DNA of 64,000 nt from Lyophyllum atratum (lineage: Eukaryota > Basidiomycota > Agaricomycetes > Agaricales > Lyophyllaceae), in contig JACGCN010000002.1 of NCBI GenBank assembly GCA_014905825.1, positions 2,976,001 through 3,040,000 of the forward strand, written 5' to 3'. Position 1 is the stretch's first letter. The number at the start of each line of letters is the position of its first letter. The position numbers and the translations under genes are program-made. Shown in pieces: positions 33,350-43,563 of the stretch. Below the pieces are notes generated by a model. It did not search any database. It was not told the DNA's origin and saw only the letters and a program-made list of their open reading frames with translations.

Positions 33350-34209
33350 GGCTGGTAGGGTATGTTGAGAGAGGCGGTCAAGAGCAGTTCATCTGCGACC
33401 AGTTGGAGGGCAGGAAGGGAGCCGAATTTCAGGTCCGTGCACCCTGACCTGCCAATTGATTGCTGTCGATCATGTGAGGACGTTTGATACCACCGAGCAA
33501 CCAAATAGGGTAACAAAAGACACGCAATCGACGCCATATCTAAGTAATAGCCCAGCTATTCACCGTTCTCTTACCGTTTAATCTGGGAAGGCAGTACAGC
33601 CTCGACCGCTCTTTTCGACCCGGCTTGTCCACCTTCCCCTCACCTGGCATCCCAAAAATTACGCTGTCCAGCAATGCAATCACAAGGATCATGGATGCCT
33701 TTTTCTTGCTTTTCTGGATTCTGAGGTCGTATCCGAGCAGCATAGTGTATGAGACCACGCGCGGTGGAGGAGGAGGAGGAGGAGAAAACACATCGCGCCC
33801 CGCGTGACACGATCAGAAATCGATCGCGCACAATTTCCTCTTTAGGAACTCACGACAGCATCAAGAGAGATCAAGAACAAGTGTGCAAGAAGTCAATTGG
33901 TAAGGGAAGCAGCGCGGCCTACCATTGTGGTAGCCACCCGGATGCGCTAGAAAAAAATGCGGCAGACTCTACTCTCGAGGGGATCATGTTTGCTGGTGCT
34001 ACTTTCACTTCTACTTAGGAATTAAGGCGAGTCATCTTAAACTCGAAGCTTGTGGCAATGACACTTCGAGATGCCGTCGGCCGTTACGCTTTCCCTCGAC
34101 TGACAATCCACTGTCGATAGTCTTCGAAAAACGTTGATGAACATCTTTCTCGATGACTTGCTCAAGCTATTAGGATTGCTTACACGAACATCCTGATTCA
34201 TTACCACCC
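33350..34209. other. 860-bp gap, no supported gene
   Basis: Contains a short GGAGGAGGAGG run near 33766-33782. Open frames on both strands are unconvincing. No copy of MCD4 is seen here, although MCD4 neighbours the intact HDAC. Confidence 0.4.
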
Positions 34210-36106
34210 ATGATACTCCCCAGCCCAGTGGAAGAACGAATTGTCGGGGTTCTCTCCCCTTCTTCAGATTCCGACCTTGAATCATGCTTCACTGCTTCAA
34301 CCGAATTTACCACATCCGCATCTTCGGGAAGTACTATTCAAGGCATCGGAGCTCTATCTGGGAAGGCCATCCTTGCTCTAGGAAAGGTCACTTTGCGCGG
34401 AGCTGAGAGCATCATTATTCGCCGACGCCTCGGACTCATCGACTCCAATTTAAAGTTTCCACGGCGAAACCTACCAGCATGGAGGAGACAGAGCGAATGT
34501 ACGACGATCTCCTAGAACTGTCAAGGTAGGTCCCATGCATAGTCGGGATGTCTTACGAAGCATACGACTCAGGATCGGCAGGCTTGGCAGTACCGACGGG
34601 GTATCCGAGGCCGGGCAATGCAGATCTTGCTAGTACAGATAGGCAAACCGACAAATCAAGCACATCATCAGATGTCTGAAGAAATGGCCAGACATTGAAA
34701 TACAAATTTTCATCTCAGAGATGATGAACGTCTTGGACCCTATCCGGTACGTGAACGTTCACGAGTTATATTGTATCTCATCAGTCCAGCACAGGCTATC
34801 CCATGGGAAGGCGGGGGGATGAACTCAGAGTCAAAGCATATCGGGGCGCTCTTGCGGCTTGGAAAGCCATTCCCTTTGTACCATTTGTGGACTTCTGTGA
34901 GCAGCTTGCCCAGGCCCTCGGCGGGTCTAATGAAGCTATTCTACGGGCCGGCATACTAGACTTCTTGCTGCATGCATATGCGACCAACTTCCGGGACCCG
35001 CTGGCGCCAAACGAAGGACGCAATTTTTCATCGGACGTCTACCTTCCAGATTGCGTGCAACATGCTCCTGACGAGCCTATGTGGTGTCGATGGAGGCCTT
35101 GAGACAATTTGCGACCACCCTTTGCATGCCCTTTGGCATAGGCGCCCTGAACTGCCTTTCATCCCTGATGATCGCAATCGAACAGAACAGCGGGTGGTTG
35201 CCTTGAACAGTGTTCCCCGTGTTGTCGTCCTCTGGCGGCTGCAATCGATATCCGATGTGCTGCTGGACTGGGTACGGGTTTTTCGAAGAGTCGGGTGATG
35301 CATGACTTCTGCATTGATTTGCTGGAGCTTTCCGGGTGAGTTTGGATGCGTTACAGATGTCATCAACTTAACCGTTTATGGCTGGCTTAAGATCAGAAAG
35401 TATGGGGCATGGAAATCTCGATCCGTGCACTGAGGACATTGCACCGAATGTTCAAGTACCAAAGTCAGCTTGTAAGTTCGCTTTCAGGCAATATATTGCA
35501 TCGAACACCACCCAGCACTGCGTAGAAATCATGTCTCAAATAGTGCGCCATTTATCCTGTATAATGTGAGGCGACCTTCGCGACGGCTGTTTCCACTTTT
35601 CTGAACTGACCACTACATAGAACGCCTAATAGCCAAGAGTCTGTTTTCTTCTACCTACCATGCGACCACGAAGACTTCACAATGACAGCCGTACCCTACT
35701 TCATCCACGTCTTCATGCAAGTCACTAGATATGACGAGGCTTTTCTCATCATCATCCTTGCGGCAGATATCCTTGGTCTCATGCGCCCCTTTCTTGAAAA
35801 AGAACTCCGGGGCAAATCGTCCTACAAATTGCGCGGCACGATGGCGACCTTCTGATGGTCTATGACCCTCTAGACTTTGCGCTGTTTTCACTGATCAGAG
35901 AGCATGGACTTCACGACCTCCTTCCGGAGCTTTCGCCACAGGAAAAGGAAAAACCTGCCATTTTATACCGGCGGAATATGTTGTGCAGGGCATTCAATGT
36001 ATTTTTGGCTCGCGAGAACAAACACCCCTTCCCTATACCACGGGAAGATGATTGGGATGTTTCGCTGAGTGGGCTTGAGGGATCGACTTCCTGCGCTGTG
36101 GATTAG
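34210..36106 (+). pseudogene. Helical-repeat-like protein of unknown family, copy 1 (frame breaks)
   Basis: The opening (MILPSPVEERIVGVLSPSSD) leads into GALSGKAILALGKVTLRGAE and IIIRRRLGL, which align with the start of the minus-strand gene at 38628. A one-base shift is then needed near 34455 to reach MYDDLLELSR, also shared. Later pieces include AILRAGILDFLLHAYATNF (about 34935) and, near the end, LFSLIREHGLHDLLPELS. The repeated pattern of an xxAGxLDFLL helix suggests an ARM/HEAT-like solenoid. No catalytic motif is visible and no database family is recognised. It may be a gene with sequence errors rather than a true pseudogene. Confidence 0.5.
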
Positions 36107-36314
36107 GTCATAATTGCGAGCAGGTTGGGGCTTGTTGGTGTGGCATTACTTTATTAATCATTGATGGTTGCGGACAACTGTGGCTTGTGTCCCAGGCAGC
36201 GTCATATTCAATTGGGAGTTCATTTATGGCTAGAGAGAGCTGAACGAAAGATATAAGTAAGGTATAGTTTATTATACACACGATTTGGGACCATCCTATC
36301 TTGTCCAGAATATA

Positions 36315-38628
36315 TCATTGCTCCAAGAAAGAATCCGTATATATCAACTCGCCCACCTGGAGCGGGTCGGCACACTTCAAAATCATGTCTTGGATATGAA
36401 TACTTTGCCCTGGGATAGACATGAGGAAATCGAGGAATCCAGCGCCCACGATAGCTCTATGCAAATGATTGTCCTGGCACGCAATGTAGGCGACGAATGA
36501 GCAGATGAGGTTGTATGACTGCTGGTATGACTGGGCCTTGGGACGCGGTAGAATCATGAAGCTATGAGCACGACACCGGAGTGAGAAGAATGTAATGCGT
36601 GCTATTGGGAGCGTCATACGAACCGGAATCTGGCCACGAAGATGCGACAAAATTCAGCCAGCTCATCAATCGGCCAGCCCGTGAGTATATGGTATATTTC
36701 ATAGCCATCCGCCGGAGCAGATTTGAAAGATAATTGAGTCTAATGCAATGCTCCTTTCTGTCTCCGTGTATGGTGTCTTTCTACGTCTAAACCTACAGCA
36801 ATACAGTGATTCAGCTTAATCATAATTCACGGAAGGAAGGCGGGGAATAACCGACCAATACACATGCAGAGGGATGTTGAATTCCTCATTGATTGGTTGA
36901 AACGTCAAAGTCATGCTGTTGGAGGGAGAACAGGACAGCCAAATACCCAGCTTGCACAATCTCTGCACACAGTGACCTGCTTTGACGTGCCAGGTAGCAT
37001 AGAAACTTCATTACAGAGTGGATTGCAAGGATATGTTGGGCTTGATTGAGTTCCGTGGGTTTGATGAGGCGCCTAAAATCTCTGATATCAGACGATAAGA
37101 AAATCCAATGGCGAGAAGTCACCAACGTCAATCTTTCGACCAGCGATCGAAAAAGTTTCCGCGCTCCTCGGGACCCCAACTTTCGAGTTCAGCTGCAAGG
37201 CTTGAACGTACACCGTTGGGCTAGCTGAGAAATAAATAGGTCGAACGCCGTGTTTCTGACATCCTCCTTATACTTGCGGGAATTATCCCTAGTATAGTAG
37301 AAAACAGCATATCAGCAGGTTTAAGTACATGCAGTGGAGAAGCTAGACTACCTTAGAACAATCATCGGAGGTTTGAACTCCTCTAAGCTTATTTCAAGTT
37401 GATCGCATTGATGCAGGTGTAGAATGATATCGAGGTACCCAGCATCGGTAAGAACCTCGAGAGCGGCATTGCTATAATTCGCAAGCTGCGACACGAGAAG
37501 AAGAATGGTTGAGGTGAAACCCAAGTCAGAGTCGTCAAGGACTCTTCAGGTGTATCCCGACCGCCCCTTAGATTCGAGCTCCTGGATGCGGAATCAAAGA
37601 ATGCAGAAACCAGCCTATTTACAACATACCGACTTGGTGCTACCTCATTCAATATGATTGCGATCAAGCTCTTGATTTGATCTGCATTCCATAGCGCTAA
37701 TGTCGCGGGCAACGACGGCCGGCACTTTGACATGGAGAGCATAAGAAGACGAAGGGCTTCCTTCCCGGTCGCTTGTTCCCAGTATTCCGGCCTTGAAATA
37801 ATCATAATATATGTTATGACACCTGATATTCAGAGAAATAATAGCACTGCATACCTCGTTAAAATGTAAAACAGGGTGAGATAGGCCTCCGAAAGTTCGG
37901 TCGCAGACAAAGCCTCGTGATTCGATGAGAATGCGGCAAAAAAATCCTGCGTCGAGGACTGCTCTACATTTCGACCTTCCCATCCGGGCTATGCGTGACA
38001 TGAGAAGAAGAGCCTGTCCGGCGGTCGCTTGACGCGAAAGCAAGGAGCTTGGATAGTGATTCTGTAACTGAGGGAAGCTGTATCCATATGTTAGCATCAC
38101 TATGAGCTATGAAATCTGGGGCCACCTACTGCATTGACGGGATGGACTGCTGGACCATTCCAGACAGGAATATTTCTAGATCGACGCTATTCCACCGACT
38201 GAGGGCTTCAAGCAGCTCCTTGGTATGGCCGTTCTTAATCTGAGAAGTGATCAACAGGAGCGCCGTAAAGCGCTGTTCGTATGTATACAACCCAGGTCTG
38301 AGAGTTGTCAGAGGGACCATAATCTAGAGAGGTTATATAGCGCTTACCGAGAGAGTTCTAGGAGGCTATCGTACACTTTAGGGATTCTTTTCAGCTCTTT
38401 GGCTTGGCTGTCCGTGTGCGGGAACCAAGCTAAGGCCATATTGATACGCCTTCTTATGATGATTCGATCCAGCCCATGAAGAGTGAACTCCCCTAGAGCT
38501 TTGATTGCCTTACCAGTAAGCGCACCCGGACCTTCTACTGTGATAGAGGTGGCCTCTGTGTCATCAGATGAAGATCCCAGGCTGGAGTCTGATGTCCAGC
38601 AACGACGTGCTCTCGGAAAAGCTATCAT
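36315..38628 (-). pseudogene. Helical-repeat-like protein of unknown family, copy 2 (frame breaks)
   Basis: Convergent with copy 1. It starts MIAFPRARRCW and shares GALTGKAIKALGEFTLHGLD, RIIIRRR and VYDSLLELSR with it. The first intron joins in phase to PGLYTYEQRFTALLLITSQI. Further segments repeat a helical pattern: ATAGQALLLMSRIARMGRSK, ATGKEALRLLMLSMSKCRPS, LCAEIVQAGYLAVLFSL and HRAIVGAGFLDFLMSIPG. The junction after LHFNE (about 37862 to 37798) is out of frame by one base, so at least one lesion exists. Solenoid architecture is inferred from periodicity only. Function unknown. Confidence 0.5.
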
Positions 38629-39449
38629 GCTTGAGGGAATAAAGCTCGTAGATTTTCAGGTGGAGCACTGAAGCTCCCCGACAATAACATACTTGAGCAC
38701 CCCGGGCCCCCTTATGTCATGCACAGCCAGTGAAGCGCTAAAGATGTCAAGTCTTGACATGTCGACAGGTCGGACCGAATCGCGATTCTTCATGATGCAA
38801 ACATCTGTGGGAGGAAACATTCCCTTCGGCAACGGACGATAGCGGTAGAGGATGTGTAGAGGATTGTGGTTGTGATAGACGAACAAGCCATGACGTTCCA
38901 GCCATTTCCTGGACGATAGACCCAGCAAACTCTTTACCCAAGGAGAGAGTTGTTTAGCTGACTCGGATATCTCCGCTTACCTCCGTATGCCGAAAGCAGG
39001 ACGAGGCGGTTGAGTTTCTGATACCAGTCTCTCTGAGCTTGACTGAGGCTACATATAGACTTTGACTCGCAGCGCGTGAACTTGTGCATGACTTAAGGCA
39101 GTCCCGTCCACCCCTGGAATATTAACCAACCTCCACCGATGGGCTCCAATGAATAGAACCAGGAAACCGCCGTACATGCTCTGCAGAGAAACGATGCCAT
39201 CAGGAGATAGCCACAAGAAAGGATGCTCCAAATACCCACCGCAATCATCATCAATCGCATTGCTGTGCACTACAAGATCGCCCGCCTAATCATCGGTTAG
39301 CTGGAGGAGGGTGAGTAAATCTTGAGCTGCTCAAGGCGCCTATTATATCAGCTTCCCAGCCCAGTTAACACTCAACCCCCGATCTGGAGCCCACAACCAA
39401 TCTCAACCTTGACTCAAAGCAGTCCCGAGAACAACCGTTCAAACCTCCT
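38629..39449. other. Gap with possible remnant of TMEM135-like 3' end
   Basis: No intact gene. The stretch 39060-39200 resembles the last exon and 3' flank of the adjacent TMEM135-like gene (39371-39540): both share TGACT(T/C)AA(A/G)GCAGTCCCG, AACCTCC, GCTCC(A/G)ATGAAT and a GCTCTGCAGAG site in the same order. It may be a degenerate partial tandem duplicate. Confidence 0.4.
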
Positions 39450-41806
39450 TCAATTAGCTCCGATGAATTGATACAGAATCCTTCGTACAAAGCCCGAAAG
39501 ATGCTGTGGGTCATTCTGGTATGTGCTCTGCAGAGGGAGAAACCAACACCGTGAACACATGTCACCAAGGCAAGATATATAACAAACACCCACCATGACC
39601 ATCGCCATCCCCAGCGCCGTCAACTATAAAAAAATGCTCGACCCATCAGTACACGTCCCCAGCACACAAAATCCTGAAAAAGCAGAAGAAATACTCACCC
39701 ACATCTCCCCCCAATTCCCCGTCCGAAATACCAGCCCCTTCCCCCTCGCCATCACCCACGCGCTCTCCAGCCCCTTCGGCAGCACATACATCGCCAGCTC
39801 CCCGCGCCTCCTTTTCGCCTCCACGAACAGCGACAGCCCCGCCATGAACCCCGGGAACCAGAACGAGGCCTTCGACACGAGGGCGTCGATGAACGCCTGC
39901 GGGACGGCGCGGAGCGGGTTCGAGGACTTGGTCAGGCGGAGGAGGGTGAGGTATTTGTGGAGCTTGTGCTTGTAGCAGAACATCGCTGTTCAAGGAAGGT
40001 CAGTTTCCCCCCCTCTTTTCGGGTTGTTTTGTTAGGGGTGTTCAGAGGGGAGAGACGCACTCTGATAGATCACGACGAAGACCCCGAGGAAGGCGGAGCT
40101 GCGCAAGCTTCCAAGACCCGCACGAACGAGGACCTTGCCCGGGTCTTGCACGAACGCCGCCCTCTTAAACAGGACAGCGGGCACGAAGTGGAGCGCGCCA
40201 TAAATCGGGAGCATCCACTTGAACACATCAAAGAAGCGGTCGAGCGGGACCGAGCTGCACGATGTCAGGGCGGGGTGGACCGCGGAGCACGGTGCGTAGG
40301 TCGGGATGTACAGCGGCCCGGCGAGGGTGCTGGTGTCGGGCGGGGAGAGCAGGAGGGAGCGCAGGTTGAAGAGGTCCTTGGCGTTGCTTGGGGTGATGTC
40401 CTGCGATGAAAGTATTGAAAGATGTGTGTGGAAAGGGAAGTGGATGGGTGGCTTACGCTTCGGGAGACTAGACGGTCGAGGTCAGCGACGTCGAAGCTGC
40501 CTGACCTGACGAGATCGTGGTTTATGCGCACACATTCCGCAGGGACTTTCGCGGCTTGGCCGATCCTGATCGATAATGAGATTATGTTTATTTCTCATGA
40601 TCGGTGCGTCAAGCGGCTTACCAGGCCGAGTATGAACGTGGAAGGGTATCCGGGCGTAACAAGAATCCGTATAGAATCTGCCCAGATCTGATCAAGAGTA
40701 AGTATGTCATGGCAAGCGACAGGTATGGCAGATACGTACGCCAGCGCGAACACCAAAACATCTCCATAGGGTACCCTGATACCTCGTTTCGTGGTGTACG
40801 CGTTGTACGAGCCTTGCAAGCCACTGTAGAAAATACATCAGTCTTCATTTCTGAGATAGGAGCGCATTACGTACCGAACGAACATCTGTTGGGCTATGAC
40901 GTTTCGTCTGCCTCTCTTCTCCCACATGATCGCAAGCCCACCCGCAATTGCCCCAGCAAGTGCCGCATGCCACCTCCTCGTCTTCTTCCTAATCAAGGCA
41001 AGCTGCGCATTGGTGCTTAGAGACAGCCGGGCCGTGCGTTTGGAGAGAGGGACGCGGAGAGTGGTAAGAGGATGCTCCGAGGTAGGACCATGTTCCAGGT
41101 CATCAAAGAACGGGGACTCGGACGTCTCCCCGTCTATCGTGATCCTTGGGTGTATCTCTACTGGGGGGTTAAGTGCCGGGATGAGAATGGGAAGGGCGTT
41201 GAGCAGGAACTTGTATACAGATGTAAAAGTCCCTAGAACCATGGTTAGCAGGTCAGAGGTGGTTGCATAGTATAGTCCTTCGCACCAAGCATCAACCCGA
41301 ACCGCAATGTATCTCTCCCGAACACAGCCTGTCGTACAACGGCAAATCGGATGTCCCTAGAAGTAGATGAGCCTGGTCCGAAGACTGAAGTACTTCGATA
41401 AGTTCTGCTTACCGAGGAACCTTGTGTATTCGAATGAGCGCTAGTATGAGGTTTACACATGCTCGTATGCTTAACGCGAGTGCCCCAGATCCTACGAAGC
41501 GCCTCCCGTCAGTCTACGAAACAATCAGAGCCGTCCAGCCCACTCACTAAGCCCCCCCGTCGCCGCATGCTCCAAGCACTCCCTCAGCGTCGTCAGTTCC
41601 GCCACCGGCTCTCCACGATCGCGCCAGACCATCTTCCGGGCCTCCCTGAGCCTCTCCTGATGATTCGCAAGCGCCACCAAGTTGTCGAAGGACGCCATGG
41701 CGCGTCGTGGGGTGAAATGAATGCCCTCCGATGGCGTGTAGGGCGCGTCTGCGTCTGCTGGCGTGCAGGCGCCAGTAGTCAGGGGAGTTTCGGACCCTGA
41801 GTCCAT
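39450..41806 (-). CDS. TMEM135-like integral membrane protein
   Basis: A multi-span protein of the fungal TMEM135-like family. In animals TMEM135 acts at peroxisomes and mitochondria; a role in fungi is not defined. ATG 41806 follows an acceptor in the probable 5' UTR. Recognisable family segments are SGALALSIRACVNLILALIR, DIRFAVVRQAVFGRDTLRFG, WHAALAGAIAGGLAIMWEK with RRNVIAQQMF, CGQILYGFLLRPDTLPRSY, and ELAMYVLPKGLESAWVMARG. The last exons give MAMVM|STYQNDPQHLSGFVRRILYQ and FIGAN before the TGA at 39450. The Gly-rich paired helices resemble Tim17-type spans. All checked junctions keep frame, which contrasts with the genes to the left. Confidence 0.82.
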
Positions 41807-42259
41807 CTTTTTCACGTTAAGAAGGTCTGCAAGTGTGGGGTAACAGGAGATCCCCAGTGAGTGTGTCAATTTGAATTGAGGGCGTTAGGTGGAGACGGGC
41901 ACGAGGAAGCCGGTGGGAGCAGGAAAATCACAAGGATGGTCATCTTGATCAAATTTGACTTTTGGCTATTTACCGCAATAATGATCTATATCTTTGTGTC
42001 GACTATGGCTTTTCTAGTCGTGTAAAGGCATACCTAGCTCTGCACAGCACCTGTCCTTCTCAGCCGACCTGTCCATCGAATTACTGTCCAGGACTGGACG
42101 CTGGCACTAAGTAACGTCTACAGTGAGTGGATCCTCGGGGCCCAGCGAATCACAGATAGTCAGCACTCGAATGCAGTCCTGCATCCCTCAAACATCCCTC
42201 CAATTCTCGCTGTCGCTCTCTCCAGACGATGATGGAGGAAGAAGAGCCTCAGGTACCAG
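41807..42259. other. Intergenic, 5' flank of TMEM135-like gene
   Basis: Holds the probable 5' UTR exon and intron of the TMEM135-like gene (an acceptor lies about 20 bp before its ATG). No other gene is seen. Confidence 0.4.
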
Positions 42260-42467
42260 CTAAGTGGTTAGAAAAACAACGAGGCAGGAACGGGGTGAAC
42301 TCGGCGCATGAATTGATACGTAAACATGCGAGTACACCATGTATTTTACTGCTTCACGGCGCTGACGATTTTCTCTGGTCACCTTATCAGGAGCATACCT
42401 ATATCTTCCTGTCAAAAAACCATCGTTCAGAGTTGGATAGATACTCACATTCGTGACGCCGCATGTA

Positions 42468-42475
42468 GATCCAGC
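42468..42475. repeat. hAT target-site duplication (left copy), GATCCAGC
   Basis: The same 8 bp recur at 47000-47007, flanking the hAT element. Eight bp is the duplication length typical of hAT elements. Confidence 0.9.
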
Positions 42476-42635
42476 TAGAGAATGACACGGGTAACCCTCG
42501 GGTCTCATGGTCGAGAACCGGACCCCTACCCTCAATAAACCCACACCCGCAGCACGGGTAGGGGTTCTCCGCGAGTTTGCCTACGGGTCAGTGAAGGGTT
42601 CACGGGTCCAAGAAACCCGTACAATTTTTGACACA

Positions 42636-42762
42636 TGTGGTTTTTGTTGATTTTGTTGATTTTGAAATTGATTTTGTTGATTTTGAAATCAACAAAATCA
42701 ACAAAAAAAATCAACGAAATCAACGAAAAATCAACGAAATCAACGAAATCAACGAAGTCAAC
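42636..42762. repeat. Palindromic GTTGATTTT / AATCAAC microsatellite
   Basis: A run of GTTGATTTTGTTGATTTTG units turns into AATCAACAAAATCAAC and AATCAACGA units, so the two halves are largely inverse complements and could fold into a long hairpin. Confidence 0.85.
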
Positions 42763-43454
42763 GAAGTCATGTGATGCAAAAATGGATATGCACATTAGGG
42801 TTGTGGAAATAACTCCCGGCCGGTTTTTTACCCAGTAAATTACCCGTGTGGGTTCTGGGGGATTTTTTTACAGGTAATTTACAGGTAATTTACCAATCAT
42901 GTGACATAATCATGTGATTTATTTCGCGACCATCGAGGAGATCATCTCCGCGCCAAAGTCCAGCAATTTTTGAGCCAGGGATGACTCAGTAAGCTTTAAT
43001 ATATACTATCAGAGTGTAAAACCCATTTCATTCGAACTGCTGAGCAGTGTGAACACAATGGTACACTTCCATCCACTAGGTGGGCTGTCCCCCGGAAATT
43101 CCGAGGAGATCATGATCAAGGACATTGAGATCATCAGGCAGTAGTATTCCTCCGTACAGGGCGACCTGGAGGTGTAGTAGCCATGACGTGAACATGAACG
43201 TCAAGCAGTGATAACACGTCTCTCTGACAGCCTACCCACAGGGAATCGGATTCAAAATGCGACAAACTTTGGGCTGGATCATGCACGTGACACGGTAAAC
43301 TACATACGCGATTGGTAAATAACTGCTCCAAACTGGGCCCAGTAAATTACCAGTAATATACCGGTAAATAACCGGTAAATAATCGTTTGGTAAAAAATTG
43401 AAGGTTTTTTCCACAACCCTAATGCACATATTCATTTTTGCATCACATGACTTC
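42763..43454. mobile_element. Nested MITE-like inverted-repeat element inside hAT
   Basis: The ends begin GAAGTCATGTGATGCAAAAA on the left and give the same sequence inverted on the right. The inverted similarity continues for about 45 bp through CATTAGGGTTGTGGAAA. The inner flanks hold repeated GGTAAAT/ATTTACC units (about 42826-42895 and 43318-43395). No coding capacity is seen. No target duplication could be assigned, partly because the left flank is microsatellite. Confidence 0.7.
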
Positions 43455-43563
43455 CAATTTCAGAATTTGCAGAACTTTGTGCGACTTATTTCTGCCTGCC
43501 CTGATTTGCTCCAAATTTGGACTACCCTCGAGTCGCGCTTGTAAATAGGAGAGTACATGTTAG

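Noticed and set aside
38656..38928. 90-aa minus-strand frame starting MLGLSSRKWLER
   Set aside because: No motif, no splice context with neighbours and no matching paralogue; left unannotated.
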